NCBI GenBank assembly: GCA_051453625.1 | Contig: JBOZIK010000001.1 | Span: 293,905,253-293,969,252, forward strand | Length of the DNA stretch: 64,000 bases | Source: Welwitschia mirabilis | Lineage: Eukaryota; Gnetophyta; Gnetopsida; Welwitschiales | Reading direction: 5' to 3' | Shown: positions 9,467 to 21,499 of the stretch, piece by piece | How positions within the stretch are numbered: the first letter of the stretch is position 1 | Layout: the number at the start of each line of letters is the position of its first letter | Notes under the pieces: generated by a model | Told to the model about the DNA's origin: nothing | Database searches by the model: none | What the model saw: the letters and a program-made list of their open reading frames with translations, nothing else | Position numbers and translations under genes: made by a program

Positions 9467-12400
9467 CTATCTAAACATGGGTGATATATTCATAAGACTG
9501 CTCCATTTCCTGTTCTGAGGTGTTTTCTTGAGCCTCCTCATCGAGAAGAGATGCATCTTGAGCTTAAATGAGAGAAGCTATGTACACCACTGCATATCAG
9601 GTTTGCTGTATTTGAAAAGAATATTGTTTCTGGCTTCTCAGATAACATAAACTACTGAGACAAGGGTGACACATAGCATTCTATGTAGAGTTCCTACCAT
9701 GATCCTTCAACCAGCTACATAATTCATTTCACTGAAAAGAGGGTGGTCTGATTTTCAACAAATGCATAGCCTTGATGAAAATCTATATAGCATATAGGCA
9801 TTCAAATAAGAGGTGATCCTTGGTTTTCATACACATATTACAAAAGACACAATTTGCATTTGCTTAAACCCCAAATCTGGCGATCTGTCCCTAGTCAGTA
9901 GCCTGTCTTCGGTAGCTAGCCAGAAGGTAAAACTATGCTTTAGACTTGTGAACTTACTCCATGCTAAAACAGTCCACTGTAATTTAGGATAAGGAAAGTA
10001 AAGAGTTGCATACATACTGCCAGAGGTAAATGGTTTACCTGAAGTCTTCCAACTGATAATATTATGTGAGATATCCACACATTTCAAAGCTACCATCCTT
10101 TTCTTCAACATCTTCTTCAAGGTCCATGAGGTGCTTTGCTTGATTTGGTATTCCCAGACTAATGAATCCCTAAAATAGAACTCATTGCATCACTTGATCC
10201 AAAGGCTATCAATCTTCAAAGCAAAATCCCAAAGAAGTTTGAGGATGAGTGTTTGATTGACTAAATCTGTTTTCCTAAGTCCCAAACCTTTTACTTTTTC
10301 AGAAGAATATAAGGAATCCTAGATAACTAGAGCTTTCCTAAAAGAATTATTTGAACAAGTGCAGAGGAATCTTCTCCAGAAACCATCTACTTGCTTAATA
10401 ACTTTCTTGGGAAGTATGAAGACTCTACACCAATAGGTATAAAGAGTGTAAAGCACAAATTCAACCAGAATATTTCTTCCCACATAGGGAAAAAGTCTAT
10501 TGGTCTAAGATATTATTTTGGTTGTAATTTTTTCCACCAAGGGCAAAGAGTCAGTAGTTGAGAGGCTTTTTGATGTTAATAACACTGCCAAATCTTTAAA
10601 AGTTAAGGTACCTTCCACAAAGTTTAAGGTAGATATAATGTGTTGCTTCAAATTTGTTGAGGTATAATGTGTTGCTTCAAACCTATTAAAGTCCCACCAA
10701 ATAAGATATGGCTCTTTTCATTGTTTGAGAGAAGACTTAAGACACTTGAGAAATGATCAAGAGTATCTCTTATCACTGTGATGGAACGAGGATCAACCTT
10801 AGAGAAAATTAAAAGATCATCAGCATAACATAAGTGAGTTAATTTCAAATTCTTGCATTTTGGATAGAATTTAAAATCAGTTTTCAAAGTAAAATATCTC
10901 ATACATCTTGTATGATATTCCATGGCAAGGATGAAAATGTAGGGATACATTGGATCACCTTGTCTAATCCCTCGCTTGCTAGGAAAATACCCAAACAGTT
11001 CACCATTGATTAGAAGACAAACTTGGGTAGAACAGATGCAGCTCATAATCCATTTTGTAAATGTGAAAGTGAATCCAAATGCATTAAGGATACTTTTCAA
11101 AAACTCCCATGAGATGGAGTCATAGGCCTTCCTCAGATCAACCTTGACTACACACCTTGAGCTGATATTCTTTCTATTATAAAATTACACCAATTCCTAA
11201 GCCACCGTTATATTGTGCATAATGTTTCTACCTACAATAAAAGCACCTTCTTCCTCTCCTACTAGGTAGTTCACAACAGTTTTCAATCTATTAGTGATTA
11301 TGTTTGTGATACATTTGTAGACCATGTTGTAACAAGCAATGGACCTAAAATCTAAAGTAGAGTTTGGGCAAACAATCTTGGGAACAATTGTAATAGCTAT
11401 TGCATGGGTACCTAATGGCATGTCATAGGTTGAAAAGAAATTCTTAATAGCAAAAATAGTATCCATACAAGTAATTGACCATGAAGCTTTATAGAATTTA
11501 GTAGTTAATCTGTCGAGTCCTAGAGCCTTCTCATTAGACATGTAAAACATAGAAGATTTGATTTCAGCTTCAGTGATTAAGGCACATAACATCAGATAAT
11601 GATCCTTTGTCAAAGTATTCCTTGAGTGTAGGATTCCCTCAGAAATGGGAGCAACCTAGTAAGATTTACACAACATTTCTTTGAAGAAATTTATCAGTTC
11701 ATCTTTATATCCTTCAAATCAATGAATCTAGTACCATCAACTTTGTGCAATATAGAAATAGAATTAGAGTTCCTTCTACCTTTTATTCAGGCATGAAAAT
11801 ATGTAGAAGTCTAGTCACTTACAGAATGTCATCTTACCTTAACTCTTTGTTTAAGGAACAAATTTTCATCTTTGGAGAGCTTCTTAGGCCTGTTGAGACA
11901 AATTCTTTCTTCTTCATATAAGTGAGTGTTTCTTAAATCCTTTAGAATTAAGTCTTGGATATAATAAAGCTCATGTCTAGCCTCTTGTACTCTTCTTTCC
12001 ATACCTCTAGCTAAATGAGCATAGGTAGCCTTCAAAGCTACTTTAACACTCTTGATCTTCCTTTGCAATAGATGTAGTTTAGTGGCCCTATCCTTAGACC
12101 AACTATTAGCCACAACATTAAGGAAATTTAGGCTTTAGATGTATAATGCAAAACAATTGGTTAATGATTAGAGGTTTCTAGAGGAATAAATTCAACATGT
12201 GAATTAGTATATCTAATTAACCAATCACTATTAACAAGCACTTTATCTAACTTGGTAAAGACTCTAGGACCAAATTGGTGTCTATAACTCCTAGTGAAAT
12301 AGCATCCAGTAGCTCTCAAGTCAGAGAGGTAATGAGTTATTATAAAAGGTTGGAGCTTCTGAATATCTCTGGCACAAATAGTACAATCATTTATTCTCTC

Positions 12401-12837
12401 ATCAATTGAAGCTATGCAATTGAATTTCCCAATCAAATCCAATTGACCTACCTACTATTTGAAATTTTGAAAAGTTCATTTCACATTTTGGGTCTCTATG
12501 TAATAGTATTAAAACCATAGATAAATGAAATCTAGCATGAGAAAGCATCCCTTTTAATCAAGCAGTGAATAATTTGGTCAGAAGTATGTGCAAATTGTAA
12601 TCTGACTTTACTAGGATTCCACATAACTAAAATTCTTCCATTAGGAGAATGTTAAAAGTTATTAACTAAAATCCAAGATTTATCATTTCAATAGGCTCTG
12701 AAAACTCTATCAACAATCTTAGGTTGTAATTTAGTTTCTACAATGATGGCAATATCCATATTATTATTCCTAATAAACTCTTGCACTTCTTTTTATTTTT
12801 CAGAGGCATTAAGCCCTCTTATATTCCAACACTCCAT
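9467..12837 (-). pseudogene. LINE ORF2: endonuclease, reverse transcriptase, zf-RVT
   Basis: The start is at 12837, MECWNIRGLNASEKQK, the N-terminus of an APE-type endonuclease, with its catalytic glutamate in VETKL. The endonuclease continues at 12442-12161 with SDLRATGCYFT, TKLDKVLVNSDW and a final SNH where the family has SDH. A basic linker lies at 12113-11829. RT blocks include NEKALGLDRLTTKFY (about 11520) and GAFIVGRNIMHN (about 11220). Next come RGIRQGDPMYPYIFILAME (about 10970-10920) and CYADDLLIF (about 10830), with the catalytic YADD intact. The zf-RVT domain is at 10120-9827 (HSFTFWLATEDRLLTRDR). The closing block SVVYVIxEARNNI is near 9640 and the stop at 9467-9469. It nicks target DNA and copies the element RNA in active relatives. 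Scattered stops make this copy a pseudogene. Confidence 0.92.
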
Positions 12838-14006
12838 AATCATTATCTATTAGAGTGAGACTTACCCCCTCTACCTCTATTACTTTTCAGATTCTTGGTG
12901 TTCTTACCTTTAGGTTTAGACTTAGTAGCTTAACCAGATTAAGCATCCTCTGAGGAAAGGGAACCAAATGGACTATTTATAGTATTATCATCTTGAATTC
13001 CCCCCTTTGCCTAGTTTTGTTCCTGCATCTGTACTTCTGTAATAGATTGACTAGGCAAATTTGATGGGTGTTACTTGCCCCTTAACTGACTGATTGTAAA
13101 GGGACATATACAAAATTGGAGTACCGATTAACATCATTTCTATAATTATCAATAGATTCATTTCCTTTAGCTGTGGAATCAGTAGCAATACCATTCGGAG
13201 CTGAATTCGCATCATCTCTGGTGTTCTTCATAGGAGTTTAATGTGGTTTTGATTTGTTCTTGCACTGAGCATTAGAATGATCAAAACGAACACAATGAGT
13301 ACATCTTGATGGTATCAATTAATACTGAATCACCTATTCATAGGAAGGACTATATGATCCTTTTAAGGTAACTATCTTAGAAATTGCAGTTTTAGGGGTG
13401 ATTTCAACACAAATTCTTACAAAATTTAATTAACCTTGGGAGGTTGTAATTCCATCAGTACAAGGGGTCTTCTAATTATGCTAACAGTCTTACTCAAAAT
13501 TGAACTAGACCAAAGGTAAATTTTTAAATTGGGTAACTTCACCCAAATGAAAAACAAGAGGTATGATCAACCATAATATCTGTCTCAGGATGCCAAGGCT
13601 TCAGAATCATGGGTCTATCATCAAAAGGCCAGAGGCCTTTCTCCATGATCTCAAACATTTTTTCATGCAAGATGAATTTGAAAAAGAAAGACATCAATAT
13701 TTCTTGGTAAGCCTTCATATCATTCTCACCCCACTAGTGAGTTAAGATGTATTACTGAATCTTCATACTATGAGGTTTCACATCATATACAAATCCAACT
13801 AGGGTATTTGGCCATTGCTGCAAATCATCATTTCATTCAGATTCATCAATTTGAATATTAGTTTCATTAAATTGAAATGAAAAATATTCTAGATTAAGTT
13901 CACTTTCGTGTTTTTGATTATTTGCAATGATTCGTGCCTAGGCGGACTTAGCACTGTAAGAATTAGTGGTAGGATAGGAACTACCAGGAATGTTACCTTC
14001 AACCAT
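12809..14006 (-). pseudogene. LINE ORF1 (gag-like): DUF4283 and CCHC zinc knuckle
   Basis: The minus-strand start MVEGNIPGSSYPTTNSYS is at 14006. Between about 13720 and 13560 there is MFEIMEKGLWPFDDRPMILK, followed by PWHPE, which is the core of the DUF4283 domain found in plant LINE ORF1. A perfect CX2CX4HX4C zinc knuckle, CTHCVRFDHSNAQC, is encoded at 13303-13262. A basic, serine-rich tail follows. The last frame appears to end at 12809-12811, overlapping the ORF2 start (12837) by about 29 bases, as in other plant LINEs. Several stops and at least one frameshift interrupt the frame. ORF1 proteins bind the element RNA in ribonucleoprotein particles; that role is family knowledge and this copy is dead. 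Confidence 0.85.
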
Positions 14007-14154
14007 GAGGATCAAAGAGCCCTAGCGCAGTAGACTATGGCAAAAAACAAATGGAATTAAGTGAATTCAAGCTATGGCATAAGTTAGCGAAAGGAAGACT
14101 AACTTGCACAATTGACAAAATGTTCTCAAAGCTAATTAGAGTTTATTAGTCTTA

Positions 14155-14169
14155 AGTTTCTATATCTTT
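14155..14169. repeat. Target-site duplication, 5' side of the LINE
   Basis: AGTTTCTATATCTTT, identical to 9303-9317. A 15-bp direct repeat placed exactly at both ends of a LINE body is the normal product of target-primed reverse transcription. Confidence 0.9.
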
Positions 14170-16259
14170 ATTTACTTGATTTATGCATTTTTATTATGCT
14201 ATTCTTTCAACTTGGTAAAATTTCTTATAGCACGTTGCATAATTAGTGCTAACTAGATTATTGTACATATAGCACCTATCATGGCATATTTTAATATTGC
14301 ATTTTTGGTTACTCCATGTCAAAGAAATCATGTGTTTTATTCCTCTTATTTCTTCTTTTTTCCATTCTTCTCATTTCTTTTAGTACATTTTCTTATAATT
14401 CTACCTTTATTTCTAAGCAAATAATGATGCATTTCTGTTTTTTCTGATTTCTTTGAAATTAAAATTATCTATTTTTTGCATTGGTTCTTCTCTTTTCTTT
14501 CTCCTCTTCTAAAAATCGAGGTGGGCTAGTGAATTTTAGTGCTTATTTTAATCATTACTCTTTTTTTGCAACTCCAATGGTTCTAAGATTTTATCACTAA
14601 CTTCCTTTCATAATTTAGAAATGTTTATCATCAATTATTAATCATCCAAATTTAGCCTCTAAAATCCCTTTTTCATCCATTTACAATCAAAGTTGCAGGT
14701 TTACTTAAGAAACATTTCTAAGCTGTGAAATCGTATTTTTTCTTGACTTTTCACACTGAATTTCTTTGTTACTAGTGATGTGTTTGCAAAATTTAAAATC
14801 CTATCTTGTAGTATTTTCAGTACTCTTAGAATATGTAATTCATGTTTTCCAAAGTTTTATAGATTTCTTAATACTCTTGGTCAAAGTAGGTTGACTATAA
14901 TTTTTACAATTTTTTTTAGATGAACTGTTTCTATTGGTTTCAATCAATTTCACTTGATCTTAAATGTTTAATTCTAGGAACTTATTTTAGGACATATTCT
15001 AAGTATTTTAAAGGTTTTAAAAATTTCTGATTTTATTCTTCTAAATTTTCTCTCTTCCTTTTCTCTTTTTTTCATTTTATTTCTTTCTATTAGTCAAAAT
15101 AGCTTGAAATTGGCTAAGTATTAGCTTGATCTAATAAACATTTATATGCTAGTTTTTATTAATTAATAACTGATTTGGAACCTAAATTATATGTTTCATT
15201 ACCTTTATATCTAATTTCATAATAAGCAAAGAGTTATCTTTCAAGTTAATTATATTGAAATCTAGTGAAAATCTTGTTTAAGTCAAATGGTTTACTATGT
15301 TAATTTAAAGAATCTTGTTTTGTAAGTACTATCTTCTGATTCTACATTGTTGTACATTTTATATAGAATGGAATAAAATGTTTGAATTGCATAATTACAT
15401 CCATATTATATGATTTCAACTAAGAAATTTATCAAAAACAATATTTTTATATGAAAATGACTGGTAGATTTAACTGTTTAAATTCTCTTACTTTTTTGTT
15501 TGAGTTATAAATAATCCTTATAATCACAATGAATGTTTATAAAATATTATTTCTTTCTATTTTATTATATTTTCTTTTTAACATCTTGTGAAATTATATG
15601 TTTACACATGTAGTTCTTTACGATAATTATAAGTCATGCGTGTTAATTGTTTATATGTTACTTAAGAGAAATGGTTATTTTATCATATAAAGTGATAGTT
15701 TAATAAATCAATATTAATAATTTTATTTGAATTCATATTAAGTATTCCATCAGTTCTTTACTCATGTGCTTCAACTATATGGACAACTTGACCTAGTAAA
15801 TTTCTTTGTATTTTAGTTTATACTATTTACATTTGATTTTATTTCCCTAAGTTGAATTATTATGTTAGCTGCACATTCATTTTTGTAAAGTCTCAGAGCA
15901 TGATCTCCTCATTTTAAACATTAAGTTTTTTTCTTTATTTAGTCATAATGTGATAGTTTTCACACTTAAGACTGTTCATGTTAAAGTAGGTAACACTAGT
16001 GAAGTGATCTCTCAAGTTGTTCATCTGTGACATTAAAACTAGTGATAAACTATTATCTTAACCATAGTCCTTGATTATATGCATCCTTCATTCTTGAAAG
16101 TTATCATTCTCATCTTTACTACAAAGGGGTTCATACTTCATGCTCATGCAAATCACCCTCTTTCTTCTTATCTCTAGAATTTCATCTAATAATATGCACT
16201 TCACTAAAGTAATCTAATAAATAGGTTTATTAGTTATAAATGCTCTTAGGATGAAATTA
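14170..16259. other. AT/T-rich spacer, nothing recognised
   Basis: About 2 kb of T-rich plus-strand sequence with no open frame over 60 codons and no retrotransposon motif that I could see on either strand. It could be eroded LTR or untranslated sequence of the gypsy relic to its right. Confidence 0.4.
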
Positions 16260-17960
16260 ATGGCATGACTAACCTACCTTATTAGAGGCATACAACTTAA
16301 AAGATCACCTACTATTATGTTTTTGAATTTGAATAATAACTTTATTAACCTCTTTTGGAACTAAACATATTACATTAGTAAGTTTGAAGCTAATATCACA
16401 ACATAAAGTCCTTCCTTCAAGATCTTGAAGGCTTTCCTTCATAGTAAGAAGGTTATCTTAGCTTATTGGTCAATTGCTTCAATTATGGCCTTTAATCATT
16501 TAGTGTAAGAATATCATGTTGTTTCATCATTCACTTATAGATCTTATATTATTTTATTATGGATGACTTAAAAGAAGATGATAAATATCCATGGTTAGTA
16601 TAGTACTAGTCATAATGTACATTGGTGAGTCTATCACCTTATCCCTCGTTAACTCTTACATATTATCCATTTTGTAACCATAAGATTTGATATGGTTTGA
16701 AATGAGGTGTTATAACTAGTTGCATTTTTCTCATTGCCTCCTCACTGATGATGTCTTTTTTGCTTTTAAACTTCATGAAAATGGTATCTAATTTGCCACA
16801 AATCTCACACTACATTTACAATAGATGAACCCTTCGTATTACTTTTCTTCTTTTGTAACCCTTATATTCCACACCATGTATTTATTATTTCTTTAGAAAA
16901 TTAATGGCAACCTTTGAAATGAAATGACTTACTTTTTCATGACATTTTAGTTCTTAGCACCTTCCTAAATATGGTTATTGTGTCATGTGTTGCTTTTAGT
17001 ATGGTCTTCATAAAGATATTCCTACATCTTATGTGTTGCTTCTTTTATAATGATGATATTCCCTATAAGGGTTCTTATGCCCTTTCCAAATCCTTGATCT
17101 TATCCTCTTTAATTTTTTGTTTTTCTTTATTCTTATTATCTTTCCTCACTCAATGTATAATATGGCTTGTTAATTAGAGGTTTGCTTAATGATGCCTTCC
17201 TCTTTTTTTGGTCTAAGAAATTCTTTTATCTTTACTTCTCCTGTAACTAATGAGCCAACTTGCTAGCCTGATTTGACTATCCTTGGTCCATGGATGAAGA
17301 TCTCATCTTGGGTAACTAGCTTTAGCCCTTTTATGTTTAAAGCCATCTTCTTCTCTTTGGATTAGATTTGTCTAAATATAAGGTAAACTTAATAATGTAT
17401 TCATCCACTATCCCGTCATGTTGCTATAGCATTGGTTATCATATGAACAAATTAAGCTAGAATGTAGTGGAAGAAAATCACAATAAAGTCTATGTGTCAT
17501 CACTTTTTATCTTTATACCTTTTCTTTGTACATGCAAGTCTTTCTTATTACAAACTATTTTACTATACTACTAATATTTTTAATCTTGTGATTGTAATCT
17601 TTATGTTTTCTTTCTTCTCTTTAATCCTTGCTAAGTTAAATAAGATTCTTTTTCATGAATCTAATGCATGGATGTTTCAGTAAATCTCCCTATAAAGTGT
17701 GATGTGTTCATTAAATATGCAGTCCCTACTTTTATTGCTTGATAGAAATTCCTTGTCAACCACTCTTACTTTTGGTTTACATTTTTGAAAAGAAATTGGA
17801 ATTCATTATTCCCTACATTCTCCTCATCAATGAATTCTTGCTATTGTTATAGGTTCCTCTTATACTACTCATTACGTTCCTTCTTAGATAATGAGTATGT
17901 TAGCCTCTTCTTTAATCCTTTAAATTCATCTTGTAAGAGTTTGATACCAGTTGTCATAAC
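16260..17960 (-). mobile_element. Degenerate Ty3/gypsy gag-protease region
   Basis: On the minus strand, about 16710-16655 reads FKPYQILWLQNG, and about 16592-16560 reads MDIYHLLLSHP. These match the retropepsin flank of plant gypsy polyproteins, HPxPYxxxWLxKG ... MDxCHLLLGRPW. A weak, decayed zinc-knuckle-like CxKCHEK...H block lies near 16920-16880, on the gag side as expected. Upstream (17000-17960) is charged, stop-ridden sequence consistent with gag but not diagnostic. RT is not seen below 16260, so the element is truncated or too decayed. The relationship to the pol relic at 6.4-7.8 kb is unknown. Confidence 0.6.
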
Positions 17961-17994
17961 TTAAAGCATAATCGAGCAAAAAGCTAAAGATGTT

Positions 17995-18065
17995 TAATAG
18001 GAGAAAAGGAAGGAGGAAAAAAAAAGGAAGGAAGGAAGGAAGAAAGAAAGAAAATAAAATAGGAA
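17995..18065 (+). repeat. Purine microsatellite (GGAA/GAAA)n
   Basis: Imperfect GGAAGGAAGGAAGGAAGAAA-type run in an all-purine tract. Simple repeat with no associated gene. Confidence 0.9.
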
Positions 18066-18401
18066 AGTAGTGAACAATACAAAAATGTTGGACTCAAAAC
18101 TATATTATGATGCATTTAATTACATTCTTATAGAACTAGATGTACAACATAATTAAAAGTTTTAGTAATTTAAATGTTTAACTATCCCTTTCATTGGTAT
18201 AGGGATCTAACATTTTTTTTATTTAAGGCTTCCACATTTGACATGGTTTTTCATTATGGTGGGCAATGATGATGATGGGCTTCCAAAATTCCACTTGCAA
18301 TGATGATGGGCAATTAAGTAGAACTAGTTGTGGTGGAAGTAGAGGATTACGAGAGTGTAAGTAGATTGTAATAAAAGGATAAATAGTTATAATAGACATA
18401 C

Positions 18402-19285
18402 TAGCAAGTGAGGATGATAGAGATATATAAGTGATTGGTTCTCTTTCATTAAGTGCAACCAAAAGAAGATACTAACCTAAGGGTCTAAAGACTTTACAAC
18501 CCTAAAACTCAAATTGATGAACATGTTAGAGTGGATGTTTCATATTTTGATGGACATGTAGAATTATATTTTTTCTAAGACTAGATTTAATCAATGGGAT
18601 CTTTTTTTAGTAAAAGGCAAGTAAAAAATCTTACAAACTAAAGATTACTTAAACCAAGTCACATGATCTTCTTTCAACTTAAAAGAACAAGATGAAAATA
18701 AAAGAAAATTAAAAAGGCAAGTAAATGATGTGGACTTGGGAAATGCTAATAAATAAATTAGAAGTTATTACCATCAAACTTCAATAAAATCTTGTATATG
18801 AAGTTGCAATGCCTCAAGTAACATGAGAAGATAGGTGAGTGATTGATGCTCCCTTTTTAAGTATAATAAAAAGAAGAGATTGACCTCAAGGCTTGAAGAG
18901 GTAGTAAGACTAAAACTCAAATTCATAAATGATTTAAAGTAGATCTTGCATGTTTTAATAAAAATTGAGACCTACAAACTATAATAGATGGATGACATAT
19001 TATTCTAGCTTGATGAAATGAAAAAAAAATCTTAAAACATAAAGATTACTAGAACTAAGTTACAAAGCTTATTGGAATTTGCTAGAGTAAAATACAAATG
19101 AAGGGATGATAGAAAGTTAGCAAAAGTTATAGACTTGAAAAAAGCTAGTAAAAAAATTAAATACAAATCATTATTTGTAAACCCTTATAGAAATTATTTG
19201 TAAAGAAATTAAAGACAAATCATTATTTGTAGACCCTTTATATGAAGTTACAAGGCTTAAAATAACATTACGAAACACAAAGAAC
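18402..19285 (+). repeat. Diverged tandem duplication, about 405-410 bp period
   Basis: Copy 1 begins near 18402 and copy 2 near 18812. Landmarks recur in order: CAAGTG/CAAGTA (18405/18815), GTGATTG (18431/18839), CTAAAACTCAAATT (about 18502/18911), AAGATTACT (18641/19042), GACTTG, and TATATGAAGTT near each end. Spacing of matched landmarks is 401-410 bases apart except near the right end, where copy 2 contains an extra 52-bp duplication. No coding motif was recognised in either copy. Confidence 0.72.
19154..19257 (+). repeat. Tandem duplication, period 52 bp, with small palindrome
   Basis: AAATTAAATACAAATC at 19154 recurs as AAATTAAAGACAAATC at 19206. Both copies carry ACAAATCATTATTTGT, a 6-bp inverted repeat with a 4-base loop, followed by TAAACCC or TAGACCC. 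The duplication lies inside copy 2 of the 408-bp tandem repeat. Confidence 0.85.
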
Positions 19286-20640
19286 ATTAATGAGTTTTAA
19301 ACATTATGTTAATATTGTGAAAGAAATAAGCAAAAAGGAAAAAAAGGAAAAATAAAATAAAAGGGAAGGGGAAAAAGTGGAAAAAGAATTAAAAAGGTTA
19401 TTGCAAATGAGTAGAGTGAAATCCTTCTAAAGCAAACAACCTAGACTCACTTATCACTTTCTAAGATTTTTTTCTCCTCTTAAGAATCACACAAATCCCA
19501 TCTTTAACATAATTTATGATCACTGGAGCTTAATTTCTTATGCTTCTATCCTTATTAAGTCAAGATCATAGGTATTATTCTATGATCCTTATGCATTAAA
19601 TAAATTATTTATAAACTCCATATCCTATAGTTTTCAGATTTAAAATATATTATTAGACTAGATAACCACCATAAATACTCTTGTCTAGGTGGTAACAATT
19701 GCTTTTTTTTTCCCAAGATCATGTCTATTATATTTAGCATGTACTTCTGTATGTAAGGCATAAGATTTATCCTTGTAATCAATGTTATTTAATACAACAT
19801 CATAGTTTATATTTCTCTTTTGTAAACTACTTTATGTGGCTTTAGTTCCAACAGTAGTCATTAGCTACATTGTTAAATTAGTAATTAGGAATTCCTATCA
19901 ATGATGAACATAGTAAAAAGTCAACATTATAAAACTACATAGAAATTATTGTGATGCCCTTATCTTAGTTATGACAAATTCAATCTTCATAAAGAAATCA
20001 TACAAATTAATACTTTGTGTTAAAGAGAGTAAAGTGAAAAAAAATAAAGTAAAATAAATTTAGTCATGGTGTGCTATTAAAAAAGTCCTTCGACGTTTTG
20101 GATGGAAACATTTCAACTTCCCACATGAAATAAAAAATTATAAAGTGAAGATATAAAAGAGATGAAGATGGGAATTGCTTGATTCATGACTTTTTAAGTA
20201 TAATTAAATTTTCTTTATATTAAAGTTATAGTTAACTTTATAAACAAATCTTCAAGTAGTCTTTCAAGAATTTTTTAGTGTAGTAAGTTAAGCATAAAGT
20301 TGCATTATGTCCAAAAGGTTTTAGCAGCTTATTTACTATACAAAAACATTCAACAAAATGGAGGATGTAATAAGCAATTTTGGAGATATGTTACTTACTA
20401 GAATTTAAATTTTAAATTAAACTTAGAAAATGATAGGTAAGTTGTAGATCAAAATTATAATAAAGAATTTTTCTTTATAGTTTGTAGGCATTCTAAGTTT
20501 TTTAATAAAAAGTACCTCAATTTCATATAAATCATGAAAACTCATAAGATTCTTTCATAATTTTTTCTTTATTTATCATTTTTTTGATACATATTAGCAT
20601 TGAGACCTACTAAAAATTTTACAAATGAAATGTAATTACC

Positions 20641-20866
20641 CAACCAAACCACTAGGTTTTGTGTGTCAAATATTTATACTTAGAGCACAAGTGATTTTTA
20701 AAGAATAAGCACTTTAACTAGGTGTATTTCCAAGGATTGTCATCTAATAAGAACAACTAAACCACCAAGTTGCATGTGTCAAATATTTATGCTTAGAGCA
20801 CAAGTGCTTTTTAAAGAATAAGCACTTTAACTATGTGTATTTCCAATGATTTTCATCTAATAAGAA
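20641..20866 (+). repeat. Tandem duplication, 2 copies, period 113 bp
   Basis: Copy 1 is 20641-20753 and copy 2 is 20754-20866. CAACCAAACCACTAGG aligns with CAACTAAACCACCAAG, TGTGTCAAATATTTAT recurs at 20662 and 20775, and CATCTAATAAGAACA closes both. Only a few substitutions separate the copies, so this duplication is younger than most sequence around it. Confidence 0.95.
20802..20827. repeat. Hairpin-forming inverted repeat, 8-bp stem
   Basis: AAGTGCTT (20802-20809) and AAGCACTT (20820-20827) are exact reverse complements around a 10-base loop. The corresponding place in copy 1 of the 113-bp repeat has AAGTGATT, so its stem is mismatched. Confidence 0.8.
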
Positions 20867-21499
20867 CATTGATACAAAGATTAGTGACTCCTGATTAAAT
20901 GAAATAAACTAATCATATATGAAAACTACATTATAATATTAATCTTCTCGATGTTTCTTTTATCAAGAAGTATAAAGAAATTGAAAAGCATCCTGATAGT
21001 GCTATCTCATCAGGATTACCTTATGGAGACATGCTAGAGTGAAGGCAATACAATCTAGTTGCATTGATACATTAACATAACTTATTTTTAACTATGACTT
21101 AAGTTAAGTATTTGGTGAAAGGAGTATGACCTCTTATATGAGGTAATCTAAATAATTCATAGTGTTTAACCTCTAAAAAGAGGTTAAAATTGAAAGTTCT
21201 CAAATTTAAAGTCTAGTTACTTGAATAATTTTATTTCATCATAATGATTATTAAATATATATATGACTAAATTTTAACTATGATTTAGAAGGTATGTAGT
21301 TCTTGAGTTGTTTTTGGTTAGAAATTTAGTATCTAAAAAACATTATAATAATTATCATTTAATTAGAAGTTTATAATTAGGATTAAAATATGTATGAAAA
21401 AGAGTATTTGTAATGAGGTAAAGAGTGGTGCACAGAGAGGCATGATGAGGTGTAGCTACATTGAAGTTAGAGTAAGGTAACTGGTGGTGAGGCAAGGTG
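20867..21499. other. AT-rich spacer, nothing recognised
   Basis: No coding motif was seen. An open stretch resembling LINE ORF1 begins only after about 21500. Confidence 0.4.

Larger units (their letters stand above)
9318..14154 (-). mobile_element. Nearly complete LINE with target-site duplications
   Basis: A 4.8-kb non-LTR retrotransposon on the minus strand, bounded by a 15-bp identical direct repeat (9303-9317 and 14155-14169). Next to the left repeat, the element's 3' end reads on the minus strand as an A-rich tail ending AAAAAACAA. The 5' end is at about 14154, giving a leader of roughly 150 bases before the ORF1 ATG at 14006. ORF1 (DUF4283 plus zinc knuckle) and ORF2 (endonuclease, RT, zf-RVT) are in the standard order for plant L1-type elements. 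The filled plus-strand site reads TATCTTT|ATTTAC, resembling the T-rich/A nick preference of L1 endonucleases. Both ORFs carry stops and frameshifts, so the copy is inactive, but its span appears full-length. Confidence 0.92.

Noticed and set aside
13563-13745. 60-codon plus-strand frame
   Set aside because: It is the antisense of the DUF4283 part of the minus-strand LINE ORF1, which explains its composition.
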